NCBI RefSeq assembly: GCF_018917965.1
Contig: NZ_JAHLPP010000003.1
Span: 181,546 to 245,545, forward strand
Origin: Pseudoflavonifractor sp. MSJ-37
GTDB taxonomy: Bacteria; Bacillota; Clostridia; Oscillospirales; Oscillospiraceae
Reading direction: 5' to 3'
DNA: 64,000 nucleotides
Position numbers and translations under genes: made by a program. The notes under the pieces were generated by a model that worked only from the letters and a program-made list of their open reading frames with translations, had not been told where the DNA came from and made no database searches. Positions 8,110 through 19,232 of this stretch are shown here, in pieces (position 1 is the first letter of the stretch; the number at the start of each line of letters is the position of its first letter).

Positions 8110-9615
8110 ATGGAAGAGCACATTTACAGGAGAGAGGACTTGGAACGGCGGCTGTCATCCATCCGGGGCAAAACGCTGGAGGAGGTGGACGACCGGGGGA
8201 TCTTCGACCAGATCCGCGCCTTCGACCGCCAGAAGGGGACCGTCGGGAACATCGTAGAGCAGTGCGTGCTGGGCTATGAGAAGGACTCAAAGCAGAAGGC
8301 GGACCTGATCGTCGTGGAGAAGGGGGGACGCCGGGTCCCCACCGAGGTGAAGTCCACCGGCATGGTGATCCCGGCCCAAAAGAAGCGATTCGTTGCCAAG
8401 GAGCCCATGAGCATCACCGGCGTGGGGATCTACGACCTGGCGGAGCAGGAGTTCGAGACCTCTCACTTCTGGGGGAAGCTGGAGCATCTGCTGATGGTCT
8501 ACTATCACTACACGGCGGACCGGCCGGTGGCACCCTATGAGTACCGGAAGTTCCCAGTGAAGGACTATGAGTTCCACACCTTCTCCCCGGAGGAGGTCCA
8601 GGGCCTCCGGCGGGACTGGGAGACCGTCCGGGACCTGATGCGGGACATCGTCGGCCGCCACCCGGACCGCCGGGATCGGGACCGCTGGCGGAAGGCGGTG
8701 AAGGCGGACTATCTGGCGGAGCACGGGACCCTGCGGCAGAAATTGAGCTGGATCGATCTGGCGCCCCGCTTCCCGCCCCGGTTCCGGCTGAAGAAATCGG
8801 TGGTCAGTGCCATGATCGGGGCCCACTTCGACAGCCGGCGCCGCGCAGGGGAGGCGGGCCCCATGAGTCTGGCGGAGCTGGACGCCTGGTGTCATGCCCT
8901 GACGGAGCAGTATGCCGGACAGACCGCCGGGGAGCTGGCCGACCGGTTCGGGATCGCCCAGCGGAACAAGAAGGGGAAGGAGCGCAAACAGCTCTGCGCT
9001 CTGGTCGTGGCGGCCATGTTCGGAGCCAAGGGGAAGAAGCTGAGGGAGCAGGAGCCGTTCCGCACCTTCGGCATCCTCCCCAAGGCGGTGGTGCGGAACG
9101 CCAAGGGAAAGGGCACGGAGGATATGAAGCTCTTCCGGCTGGATCTGGGGGAATTGCTCCGGGAGTATGTGGAGGATGAGGCAGGCCAAAACCGCATGAT
9201 CCGCTTCGAGGACTCGGACCTATACGCGGATTTCGCCGACCTGCAGATCCTGTGCGCCCTGTTCCAGGAGCCGTCCAAGCACAAGGGACAGAAAGCGGCC
9301 CTGTCCGAGACCCGGTTCGAGGGCTTCAAGCGGCTGACGATCCCGGATGCCATCCTGGAAGGCCCAGTCCAGCATCTGTGGGAGGACAGCCGGGAGAAGC
9401 TCCTCCATGGGGGCCTGCGGGAGATCCGGGACGGGCGGGGCCGCTCTGCCCCCAACTTCCTGAAAGGCAGTGAGAACGCAGTGTTCCTCCGGGGCTCCGG
9501 CAAAGACGGCCGGGACAAGCCCCTGGAGTTCGACGGGATCGCCATGTACGATCAGTGGGCCTGGCTCCGCCGGGACTGCCTGCTGGACATGCTGGAGGAC
9601 CTGCCGCTCCTGTGA
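8110..9615 (+). CDS. Sau3AI/MutH-family restriction endonuclease, solo
   Basis: A 501-residue protein resembling Sau3AI along its whole length: two MutH-like halves, the first with catalytic Asp-(Glu-x-Lys) in KADLIVVE...PTEVKS, then the FETSHFWGKLEHLLMVYYHY block. Sau3AI cuts GATC. The second half (from about residue 250) corresponds to the allosteric DNA-binding domain. The ATG at 8110 follows GGGGAGGGG with good spacing; an ATG 18 bases upstream does not. No methyltransferase lies beside it, and it stands alone on the plus strand among minus-strand genes. Confidence 0.8.
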   Translation: MEEHIYRREDLERRLSSIRGKTLEEVDDRGIFDQIRAFDRQKGTVGNIVEQCVLGYEKDSKQKADLIVVEKGGRRVPTEVKSTGMVIPAQKKRFVAKEPMSITGVGIYDLAEQEFETSHFWGKLEHLLMVYYHYTADRPVAPYEYRKFPVKDYEFHTFSPEEVQGLRRDWETVRDLMRDIVGRHPDRRDRDRWRKAVKADYLAEHGTLRQKLSWIDLAPRFPPRFRLKKSVVSAMIGAHFDSRRRAGEAGPMSLAELDAWCHALTEQYAGQTAGELADRFGIAQRNKKGKERKQLCALVVAAMFGAKGKKLREQEPFRTFGILPKAVVRNAKGKGTEDMKLFRLDLGELLREYVEDEAGQNRMIRFEDSDLYADFADLQILCALFQEPSKHKGQKAALSETRFEGFKRLTIPDAILEGPVQHLWEDSREKLLHGGLREIRDGRGRSAPNFLKGSENAVFLRGSGKDGRDKPLEFDGIAMYDQWAWLRRDCLLDMLEDLPLL

Positions 9616-9629
9616 GGACGATAGAGAGG

Positions 9630-9680
9630 GAACGCCTGCCGGACCGCGAAACGGGCTCCGGCAGGCGTTCTCCTGTTTTT
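9630..9680 (+). terminator. Terminator of the Sau3AI-like gene
   Basis: A perfect 14-bp stem (9630-9643 with 9657-9670) is followed by a T-rich tail TCCTGTTTTTTG, 15 bases after the stop. Confidence 0.85.
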
Positions 9681-9692
9681 TGTTCCAGGGGG

Positions 9693-10139
9693 TCAGAAGA
9701 TCTGCTCCAGTACCCGGGCGAAGGCTTCCAGACCGGCCTGGTCGGCCTCGGTGAAACGACCGGGGAGGGGGCTGTCGAGGTCCAGCACGCCCACGACCCG
9801 ACCCTCATGCCGGAGGGGGACCACGATCTCCGAGCGGGAGGCGCAGTCACAGGCGATGTGACCGGGGAACTGATGGACGTCGGGGACCAGGAGGGTCTCG
9901 TCCCGGGCGGCGGCAGTGCCGCAGACGCCCCGGCCCAGCGGGATCTCGATGCAGGCGGGCCGGCCCTGGAAGGGGCCCAGCACCAGCGTCCCGCCCTCCA
10001 GCAGATAGAAGCCCGCCCAGTTGAGGTCCTCCAGCTCCTGCCAGAGCAGGGCGGAGGCGTTGGCCAGGTCGGCGGTCCGGTGGGGGACGTCCCGGATCAG
10101 GGCGTCCAGCTGTTCGCACAGCAGGGGATAGTCGGTCAT
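9693..10139 (-). CDS. msrC: Free methionine-(R)-sulfoxide reductase (GAF domain)
   Basis: A 148-residue GAF protein of the YebR/fRMsr family that reduces free methionine-R-sulfoxide with thioredoxin. The catalytic cysteines are seen as GVCGTA and ACDCAS, within the conserved block from RGVCGTAA to VVPL. It is followed closely on the same strand by nothing, and preceded by def, so the two may share a transcript. Confidence 0.9.
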   Translation of the reverse strand: MTDYPLLCEQLDALIRDVPHRTADLANASALLWQELEDLNWAGFYLLEGGTLVLGPFQGRPACIEIPLGRGVCGTAAARDETLLVPDVHQFPGHIACDCASRSEIVVPLRHEGRVVGVLDLDSPLPGRFTEADQAGLEAFARVLEQIF

Positions 10140-10160
10140 AGTGATGTCGCTCCTCTCGCC

Positions 10161-10571
10161 TCAGATCAGGATGCCGTCGCAGTGGTCGATCTCATGCTGG
10201 ATGATCTCCGCCGTCCAGCCGGAGAAGGTCTTGAGGCGGATCTGGCCCCGCTCGTTCCTCCAGCGGACCTTGATGTGCTTCCAGCGCTTGGTCCGGCGGG
10301 TGCCGGCGAGGGAGAGACAGCCCTCCTCGGCCTCATAGGGCTCGGAACGGCGGACGATCTCCGGGTCGAACATGGTCCGGTAGGTGCCCTCGTCCTCGAA
10401 GGCGATGATGCGCTTGTTCACGCCGATCATATTGGCGGCCATGCCCACGCAGCCGTCCCTGTGGGCGGCCAGCGTGTCCAGCAGGTCCTGCGCCACGGAC
10501 TGGTCCTCCGGTCCGGCGAGCTCGGCCTTCTGCGCCAGGAAGGTCTCGTCTTTGCAGATGTCACGGATCAT
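10161..10571 (-). CDS. def: Peptide deformylase
   Basis: Removes the N-formyl group from nascent proteins. All three metal motifs are visible: CVGMAANMIG (Asn replaces the usual Gln of GxGxAAxQ, as in a Firmicutes subgroup), EEGCLS with the metal Cys, and QHEIDH with the catalytic Glu. The protein is short (136 residues), ending soon after HEIDHCDGILI, which is usual for this subgroup. The ATG at 10571 follows AGGA; a frame open 26 codons upstream enters the repeat spacer and is unlikely. Confidence 0.93.
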   Translation of the reverse strand: MIRDICKDETFLAQKAELAGPEDQSVAQDLLDTLAAHRDGCVGMAANMIGVNKRIIAFEDEGTYRTMFDPEIVRRSEPYEAEEGCLSLAGTRRTKRWKHIKVRWRNERGQIRLKTFSGWTAEIIQHEIDHCDGILI

Positions 10572-10596
10572 AGATGGGTCCTCGCTTCCTTGAGCG

Positions 10597-10896
10597 GAGC
10601 GCCCCGGCAGAAGACCTGCCGGGGCACTCCAGACTGTTGAAAAAGTCATTTCTCCCGTTGAGCGATGCAGGAGCCTCGCAGAGTTCCGTCACCCGCAGGG
10701 GACGGAATGAGATGTAAGGCGTTTTTTCTGAGGACATGTGCCTCAGAAAAAACTCTTCTCAGGCCACTAGTGTGCGAGCGCAGCGAGTGCGCGCGGCGGC
10801 CTGCATCCTATCGAAGAAATGGCTTTGCCATTTCTGAGAAGCGTGTCGAACTGGTTCGACACGCTGGGAGCGCCCCGGCAGAAGACCTGCCGGGGC
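10597..10896. repeat. Hairpin-dense intergenic element flanked by a 29-nt direct repeat
   Basis: Identical 29-nt copies at 10597-10625 and 10868-10896 each fold into a 10-bp stem around AAGAC. Between them lie a 7-bp hairpin (TTCCGTC, about 10684), a perfect 12-bp hairpin TTTTTTCTGAGG/CCTCAGAAAAAA (10722-10752), a 9-bp hairpin AGAAATGGC/GCCATTTCT and a 12-bp hairpin AGCGTGTCGAAC/GTTCGACACGCT. No credible gene is present. It could be a mobile non-autonomous repeat or a structured RNA. Confidence 0.6.
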
Positions 10897-10921
10897 GCTC
10901 GCGCGTTCGTTCGATGGGGGA

Positions 10922-11266
10922 TCAGCCCGGAGGCCAGGTCATGTCGCGGCCAGCCAGCACATGGAAGTGCAGGTGGGGCACGGACTGCTGGCCCGCCTCG
11001 CCGATGTTGGACACCACGCGGTATCCGGCCTCAGCGAAGCCGAGCTCCTTCGCCAGCTTGGCGATGACCTCGAAGATGTGAGCCACCACGGCGCTGTTCT
11101 CGGGAGAGATGGCGGAGACGGACTGGATGTGGGCCTTGGGGACCACCAGGAAGTGGGTCGGGGCCTGCGGGTCGATGTCGTAGAAGGCATAGACCTGCTC
11201 GTCCTCATAGACCTTCTTGGATGGGATCTCGCCCCCCACGATCTTACAGAACAGACAATCGCTCAT
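10922..11266 (-). CDS. hinT: HIT family nucleotide-binding protein (HinT)
   Basis: A 114-residue histidine-triad hydrolase acting on nucleoside phosphoramidates. It has the N-terminal CLFCKI zinc-type start and the catalytic triad HLHFHVLAG. A near-perfect AAGGAGGT site precedes the ATG. It lies directly downstream of alaS on the same strand; coupling to aminoacyl-AMP clean-up would fit but is inference. Confidence 0.95.
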   Translation of the reverse strand: MSDCLFCKIVGGEIPSKKVYEDEQVYAFYDIDPQAPTHFLVVPKAHIQSVSAISPENSAVVAHIFEVIAKLAKELGFAEAGYRVVSNIGEAGQQSVPHLHFHVLAGRDMTWPPG

Positions 11267-11312
11267 TATGATAGGACCTCCTTTCAGAGTAGGATACGGA
11301 TGGATGGGCCGC

Positions 11313-13976
<2,664 letters not shown>

Positions 13977-14014
13977 GGGAAAGACCTCCAAACAAGAAAT
14001 CGCGGCGGACCATG

Positions 14015-14252
14015 AAAAAACCGCCCCCGGCCAAAGCCAGGGGCGGAAAAACATTTCCACGGTACCACCCTGATGATCCCCCTTGAGGGGGACCTCTCTC
14101 TTCGCCCGGTAACGGGGGCGGGACGTTCCGCTCGTCGCGGACGGCTCAGGAGTGGCGCGCGAGGTCCGGTCCGCCGAGGGCTTGCACTCTCCCCTCTCGC
14201 TCAGGACGGCGGTATCCCGCTTGGCTCCGTCAAAGCCTTATCACTTGATCAC
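14015..14252 (-). promoter_or_regulatory. T-box leader (tRNA-Ala responsive) of alaS
   Basis: On the minus strand the conserved T-box AGGGTGGTACCGTG (14058-14071) precedes a strong GC stem closed by CCGCCCC/GGGGCGG and a T6 run (14015-14046), which is the terminator alternative to the antiterminator. The specifier loop was not assigned with certainty, but the gene context implies an alanine codon. Confidence 0.9.
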
Positions 14253-14258
14253 GGAGTA

Positions 14259-14286
14259 ATTCTATCACACTTTTCCGCAATGTCAA
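14259..14286 (-). promoter_or_regulatory. Sigma-A promoter of the alaS T-box transcript
   Basis: TTGACA (14281-14286), a 16-base spacer and TAGAAT (14259-14264) on the minus strand. The -35 box overlaps the last codons of the next gene upstream. Confidence 0.75.
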
Positions 14287-14732
14287 CCGTAAAAGCAAGC
14301 GGTCTGCTCCTGAACTGAGGTCCAGCCTTGGATCAGGCGGAAGAGACCGTCGCCAAAGCAGGTGCGGTAGACCGCCCGGCCGCAGACCAGCTCGTCCCGG
14401 TCGGAGAGGATCATGCTGTAAGAGGTGTCCTTCGCGGCGACGACCAGATGGTACGCGTACTCGTCATAGGCGCGGAAGCCGCCGGTCCAGGGAGAGATCC
14501 AGCGGACCCAGGTTTGGGGAAGCGCTTCCTCCAGGGCCTGGATCTGCTCGGGAGAACAGGTCATTTCACCGATCTCGGGGGAGCCGGACAGGATGAGGAC
14601 CTTGCAGAAGCTGATCTCCCGTCCTCGGCCCGACAGCACATCGGACAGCCGCCTGGGGCGCAGAAGGAGGACCAGCATCAGGACGGCCAGGACGGTCAGA
14701 ACGAGGATAAGAGGGCGCCGGTATTTTTTCAT
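14283..14732 (-). CDS. Small membrane-anchored protein, paralogue of 14900-15367
   Basis: Not recognised. A 149-residue protein with one N-terminal membrane segment (about residues 7-24, after KKYRR) and an extracytoplasmic domain. The start at 14732 follows GGAGGG; a longer frame lacks a site. The motif C-x-V-x-x-L-S, then TCSPEQIQALEEAL and VRW, recurs in the next gene (ECTPEQLDALREQF, VRW), so the two are diverged tandem duplicates. Confidence 0.75.
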   Translation of the reverse strand: MKKYRRPLILVLTVLAVLMLVLLLRPRRLSDVLSGRGREISFCKVLILSGSPEIGEMTCSPEQIQALEEALPQTWVRWISPWTGGFRAYDEYAYHLVVAAKDTSYSMILSDRDELVCGRAVYRTCFGDGLFRLIQGWTSVQEQTACFYG

Positions 14733-14899
14733 ACAGTTACCCTCCAAAGATAGATCGATCCCATTCGATGCGAGACCCTGACTCATATTTGGATCGACAG
14801 ACATCTTTACCGAGGAAGCACTATCTAAGTATACAGCATGACCGGTAAACAGGGCGGAACGGCCCACATTTTCCACCGTTGCCGACTGAAAAAGACCGC

Positions 14900-15367
14900 T
14901 CAGGGAGCATGGGGACGGGGCTGGCGGTCCCAGACCCAGCTCCGGAGCAGCTCCAGCAGTCCGGTATCGGTGGTGACCCGGTAGACCTGATCCTTATACG
15001 TGAACACGCCCTGGTCGGTGAGGATCAGCGTATAGGATCCGCTGTCCCCCCAGGGGAGGATCATATAGGCATCCTTATCGGAGGGCTGGAAGACCACGTC
15101 GTTCGAGGAGCCCCAGCGGACCTCCATACTGGAGAACTGCTCCCGCAGGGCGTCCAGCTGTTCCGGCGTACACTCCGCGTCGCCGCACTCCCTGGTGGAG
15201 AGCAGCACCACCTGACATCCGGTGATGTCGTTCCCGCCGTTGGGTAGGAGCTCTGCGATGGAGCGGACGCGGAAGCGGCACCAGAGACTGCCCAGAAGGA
15301 GGAGGAGGAACGCCGCGGCCAGGACGGTATAGAAGAGACGTTTGTTCTGGAACGCGGGGACGACCAT
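14900..15367 (-). CDS. Small membrane-anchored protein, paralogue of 14283-14732
   Basis: Not recognised. About 155 residues with one N-terminal membrane segment (VLAAAFLLLLLGSLW) and a C-terminal domain resembling the downstream neighbour. The ATG at 15367 sits seven bases after AGGCAGGT; a GTG nine bases further upstream overlaps that site and is less likely. Confidence 0.75.
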   Translation of the reverse strand: MVVPAFQNKRLFYTVLAAAFLLLLLGSLWCRFRVRSIAELLPNGGNDITGCQVVLLSTRECGDAECTPEQLDALREQFSSMEVRWGSSNDVVFQPSDKDAYMILPWGDSGSYTLILTDQGVFTYKDQVYRVTTDTGLLELLRSWVWDRQPRPHAP

Positions 15368-15521
15368 GATCGGCACCTGCCTTTCCTAGATCGGTGGGGA
15401 AGTAGGATCGGTACGGGATGGTGCATGGGGACCACATCCTTCCGCAAACACGTGTGTCGATGAAAAACAGTTCCCTTCGACTCCATCCTAGCATGACCGG
15501 CGGAAGGATGTCAAGCGTCTC

Positions 15522-16730
15522 TTACAGTCCGGAAGCCCTCCGGCGCAGGAGGGACAGGGGCGGGGCGGCGTGGGGGAGCCGGAGGTGGAACTTCATCTGG
15601 GGGATCCGGGGCTCCTCCAGGGGGAAGCCGTCGGCGTCGGTCATGGCCGGGACCCGGAAGGCCGCCGGCTCCAGACCGGGACCGATCAGCTCCAACTCGT
15701 CCCCCTCCCGGAACTTGTTCCGCAGGGCGCACACCGCCTGACCGTCCGGACCGCAGGACTCCACCACCGCGCAGACCTGATAGTCCCGGATGTACCGGGC
15801 GTCCTCGGTGAACTGGCCCGGCTGGCCGAACCAGAAGCCGGTGGAGTAGTGCCGGTGGCTGACCTTCTCCACCTCGTCCCGCCACACCGGGGAGAGGGGG
15901 AGGCCCGCTTCCGCCGCGTCCACCGCGTGGCGATAGGCTCCGGTGATCACGGCGGCGTAGTAGGCGGACTTGGCCCGGCCCTCGATCTTCAGGGAGTCCA
16001 GACCCGCCTCCTTCAGCTCGGCGATGTGGTCGATCATGCACATATCGCGGCTGTTCATGATGAAGGTCTCGCCGTTCTCCTCGAACACGGGGAAGTACTC
16101 GCCGGGGCGCTTCTCCTCCATGAGCGCGTACTTGTAGCGGCAGGGCTGGGCGCAGGCTCCCCGCTGGGCGTCCCGGCCCGTCATGTAGTTGGACAGCAGG
16201 CACCGGCCGGAGTAGCTCACGCACATGGCCCCGTGGACGAAGGCCTCGACCTCCAGCTCCTTCGGGGTCTTGGCCCGGAGCTCGGCCACCTCCCGGAGGG
16301 AGAGCTCCCGGGCCAGGATGACCCGGTCGGCCCCCAGTTCGTGCCAGGCACGGGCCGCCTCATAGTTGGTGACGCCCGCCTGCGTGGAGACGTGGCGCTT
16401 CACATGGGGGGCGTACTTCTCCGCCATGCGGAACACGCCCAGGTCGGCCATGATCGCAGCGTCCACGCCCAGGCTGTCGATGGTCTCCAGCCACTGGGGG
16501 AGCTTCGCCACCTCGTCGCTGCGGGGCATGGTGTTGCAGGTGACGTGGACCTTCACGCCGTGGCGGTGGCAGAGGTCCACGGCCTCCCGGAGCTGGTCGG
16601 CGGTGAAGTTCCCGGCGAAGGCCCGCATCCCGAAGGCGGTGCCCGCCAGATAGACGGCGTCGGCCCCGTAGGCCACCGCCATGCGCAGGCGTTCCATATC
16701 CCCGGCGGGGGCCAGTAGTTCCATAGACAT
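15522..16730 (-). CDS. U32 family peptidase / tRNA hydroxylation protein TrhP-like
   Basis: A 402-residue U32 protein. Members such as YegQ/TrhP and Bacillus YrrO take part in prephenate-dependent 5-hydroxyuridine formation at tRNA wobble positions; others act as collagenases. The family opens with ELLAPAGDMERL and has the cysteine-rich block VHGAMCVSYSGRC...GACAQPCRY that binds a cluster or metal. Start at 16730 after GAGGGA. It is followed by mltG, matching a common Firmicutes order with mltG near U32 genes. Confidence 0.9.
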   Translation of the reverse strand: MSMELLAPAGDMERLRMAVAYGADAVYLAGTAFGMRAFAGNFTADQLREAVDLCHRHGVKVHVTCNTMPRSDEVAKLPQWLETIDSLGVDAAIMADLGVFRMAEKYAPHVKRHVSTQAGVTNYEAARAWHELGADRVILARELSLREVAELRAKTPKELEVEAFVHGAMCVSYSGRCLLSNYMTGRDAQRGACAQPCRYKYALMEEKRPGEYFPVFEENGETFIMNSRDMCMIDHIAELKEAGLDSLKIEGRAKSAYYAAVITGAYRHAVDAAEAGLPLSPVWRDEVEKVSHRHYSTGFWFGQPGQFTEDARYIRDYQVCAVVESCGPDGQAVCALRNKFREGDELELIGPGLEPAAFRVPAMTDADGFPLEEPRIPQMKFHLRLPHAAPPLSLLRRRASGL

Positions 16731-16819
16731 AGGGGATCCCTCGTTTCTCATGAGTGTAGTAGGACAGAACGCGGCGGGCACGGCGCTGTCACCGTGCCCG
16801 CCGCAGATCAGGCGCTGGA

Positions 16820-18037
16820 TCAGGTCCCGCTGTTCCGATAGCGGTCCTGCTGGGCGATGAAGCGCTGCTGTTCCTTCAGGGTGCGGAAGAAGGAGTGGGT
16901 GCCGTCATCGCCCAGAGCATAGTAATAATAGTTGGTGCTGGCCGGCTCCAGAGCGGCCCGGAGGGCGTCGATGCCCGGGTTGGAGATCGCCGTGGGGGGC
17001 AGGCCGGTGTGGGTGTAGGTGTTGTAGGGAGTGTCCGCGTTGGTGTCTACCTGAGTGCCGCCGGTGGCGTAGAGGATCGTGGCGTCGATGTTCAGGAAGC
17101 CGGCGGTCTCCCGGGTGTTGGAGAGGCGGTTGTAGATGACCGACGCGATCTTGGACTGGTCCGTGCCGTCGGTCTCCTTTTCGATCATGGACGCGATCGT
17201 CACGATGTCCCCCACAGAATAGCCCCGGTCGGCGGCCTTCTGGCGCATCTCGTCGGAGAACATCTCGTCGAAGCGGAGGATCATCTTGTTCAGGATCTGG
17301 AGCGGGTCGCCGCCCATGTAGAAGGTATAGGTATCCGGGAAGAGATACCCCTCCAGCCGGTGATAGTCCCCGGTGGGCAGGTCCTGGAGGAAGCTGTACT
17401 TGAACTGGTGGTCGGAGGCCTCAGCCTGGAGCTTGCTGACCGTGGACACGCCCTCCTTCTCCAGCAGGGCGAAGATCTGGTCCAGCGTCATGCCCTCGGT
17501 GATGGTCACCGTGACCTCCTTGCGGTTGGCGGAGGACTTGCCCATGCCGTTGATCAGGGCATGGTAGTCCATATCGGTGTCCAGCTCATAGGTACCTGGG
17601 GTGATCTTCTTGTCCCGCTCCACATGGGTGGCGGAGGCGAAGAGCTTGAAGAGGGACTTGTACTCGATGAGGCCGTTCTCCTTCAGCACATCGGCTACGT
17701 CAGAGAGGTCGGAGCCCTCCTCGATGGTGACGGTGGCGGTGTGCTCCGGCTTGTTCAGGGCCAGCACGTCTCCGGCGGCGATCCAGCAGACCGCCGCCAG
17801 CAGGGCGGACAGACCGATCACGAAGATCGTGTAGAACATGGCACCGAAGCCGCCGGACTGGCGGGGACGCCGGCGTCCCGTGGGCGGACGGGAAGTCCGC
17901 CGGGGAGGCTCGGAGGGGGCAGAGGGGTCGGAGGACCGGCGGGCGCCGCCGTCCCGGCCATTCTGGAGGCGGGAGGGGGAATAGCCTCTGTGGCCCTGGA
18001 CCCGCCGGCCGGGGGATCGTTCATATTCCTGAGACAT
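16820..18037 (-). CDS. mltG: Endolytic transglycosylase MltG
   Basis: Inner-membrane enzyme cutting nascent glycan strands. The 405 residues comprise an Arg/Pro/Ser-rich cytoplasmic tail of about 60 residues, one membrane segment (about 66-88), a LysM-like region and the YceG domain with catalytic Glu in SMIEKETDG plus the NRL...PLQ-type block ending in LPPTAISNPG. The start ATG at 18037 follows AGGAGT. The long low-complexity tail is typical of clostridial MltG. Confidence 0.95.
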   Translation of the reverse strand: MSQEYERSPGRRVQGHRGYSPSRLQNGRDGGARRSSDPSAPSEPPRRTSRPPTGRRRPRQSGGFGAMFYTIFVIGLSALLAAVCWIAAGDVLALNKPEHTATVTIEEGSDLSDVADVLKENGLIEYKSLFKLFASATHVERDKKITPGTYELDTDMDYHALINGMGKSSANRKEVTVTITEGMTLDQIFALLEKEGVSTVSKLQAEASDHQFKYSFLQDLPTGDYHRLEGYLFPDTYTFYMGGDPLQILNKMILRFDEMFSDEMRQKAADRGYSVGDIVTIASMIEKETDGTDQSKIASVIYNRLSNTRETAGFLNIDATILYATGGTQVDTNADTPYNTYTHTGLPPTAISNPGIDALRAALEPASTNYYYYALGDDGTHSFFRTLKEQQRFIAQQDRYRNSGT

Positions 18038-18069
18038 AGGGGTTCAACTCCTAACTGGTCCCGCCCCGG

Positions 18070-18657
18070 TCAGGGGCGGTCGGGCGCGTAGGTGCCGGAC
18101 TCGGTGATCACCAGGTCCACCGGGCGGTCATGGGCCTCCCGGGGGACGGATTCCAGCAGGAAGCAGTCCCGGCACAGGGCGATGGTGACGGCATGACACC
18201 GGGGGAGATAGCGGTCATAGTATCCCCCGCCCTGGCCCAGACGATAACAGGACTTGTCGAAGGCCAGTCCGGGGACCAGGATCAGGTCGATCTCCTCCGG
18301 GCCTGCCACAGGACGGTCGGGACCGGGCTCCAGCATCCCATAGCGATGCCGGATGAGAGGGGCGTCGGGATCATAGACCCGGGCGTCCATGATGCCGGGC
18401 TCCTCGGCACAGCGGGGGAGGACCACCCGCTTGCCCATGGCGGTGAGAGAGGGCAGGAGCCGGGAAGTGTCCAGCTCGGCCCCCATGCCGTAGTAGACGA
18501 AGATGGTGTGGGCCGCCTCCAGCTCCGGGCGTTCCAGGAGCTTGGCGAAGAGGGCGCGGTCGCTGGTCTGCCGCTCCTCAGGCGTGAGGGCCTTCATGCG
18601 GGCTCGGATGTCCCTGCGGAGCGCGGCCTTGACCTCAGTGATGGCAGTGGACGGCAT
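18070..18657 (-). CDS. fau: 5-formyltetrahydrofolate cyclo-ligase
   Basis: Converts 5-formyl-THF to 5,10-methenyl-THF with ATP. The signature LGQGGGYYDRYL near the C-terminus and VLPR in the middle identify the family; 195 residues is normal. AGGAGGTG precedes the ATG. Its start overlaps the end of the upstream DJ-1 gene by 23 bases, so they are co-transcribed. Confidence 0.94.
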   Translation of the reverse strand: MPSTAITEVKAALRRDIRARMKALTPEERQTSDRALFAKLLERPELEAAHTIFVYYGMGAELDTSRLLPSLTAMGKRVVLPRCAEEPGIMDARVYDPDAPLIRHRYGMLEPGPDRPVAGPEEIDLILVPGLAFDKSCYRLGQGGGYYDRYLPRCHAVTIALCRDCFLLESVPREAHDRPVDLVITESGTYAPDRP

Positions 18658-19180
18658 GGTACACCTCCTGAGCGGCGGCAGGGCCCTTCAGGGCCTCCAC
18701 CAGAGCGAGGCCGAAGGGGAAGGCGGAGCCGGCCGCCTCGGCGGTGATGATGGAGCCGTCCACGACCACGGGAGTGCCGGGCCGCACATCGGCGGAGGCC
18801 ATCTCGCCCTCCATGCCGGGGTAGCACACGGCGGAGCGGTCGTCCAGCAGGCCCAGACCGGCCAGGATCGTGGGCGCGGCGCAGATCGCCGCCAGCTTCA
18901 CGCCCCTGGCGTGGGCCGTCCGGATCAGCTCCAGGGCGGGAGCGCAGGCCCGGATGGCGTTGACGCCGCCCATGCCGCCGGGAAGCACCAGCATATCGGC
19001 CCGCGCCAGATCCACCTGAGACAGGACGCAGTCGGCGGTGACGGTGATGCCGTGGCCGCCGGGGACAGCAAGGGCCTCCACGCCCACCAGCGCCGTCTCG
19101 ACGCGGGCCCGGCGGAGCAGATCGGCGGGGACCAGAGCCTCGGCTTCCTCGAAGCCGGGGGCGAGCAGGATATAGACCAT
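18635..19180 (-). CDS. DJ-1/PfpI family protein
   Basis: A 181-residue class I amidotransferase-like protein. The nucleophile elbow AAICAAPTIL carries the reactive Cys, and the partner Glu is in FEEAEA near residue 12. Family roles range from glyoxalase/deglycase to chaperone and redox sensing; the exact one is unknown. Ribosome site GGAGGT. Confidence 0.9.
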   Translation of the reverse strand: MVYILLAPGFEEAEALVPADLLRRARVETALVGVEALAVPGGHGITVTADCVLSQVDLARADMLVLPGGMGGVNAIRACAPALELIRTAHARGVKLAAICAAPTILAGLGLLDDRSAVCYPGMEGEMASADVRPGTPVVVDGSIITAEAAGSAFPFGLALVEALKGPAAAQEVYHAVHCHH

Positions 19181-19232
19181 GTTCGATCGACCTCCTAAAT
19201 ATCATCCATAGAGCGGGACGGAGCCGGACGGC

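Noticed and set aside
10597..10625. Terminator of def or hinT
   Set aside because: The stem is strong but is not followed by a T run on either strand, and an exact copy lies 271 bases away.
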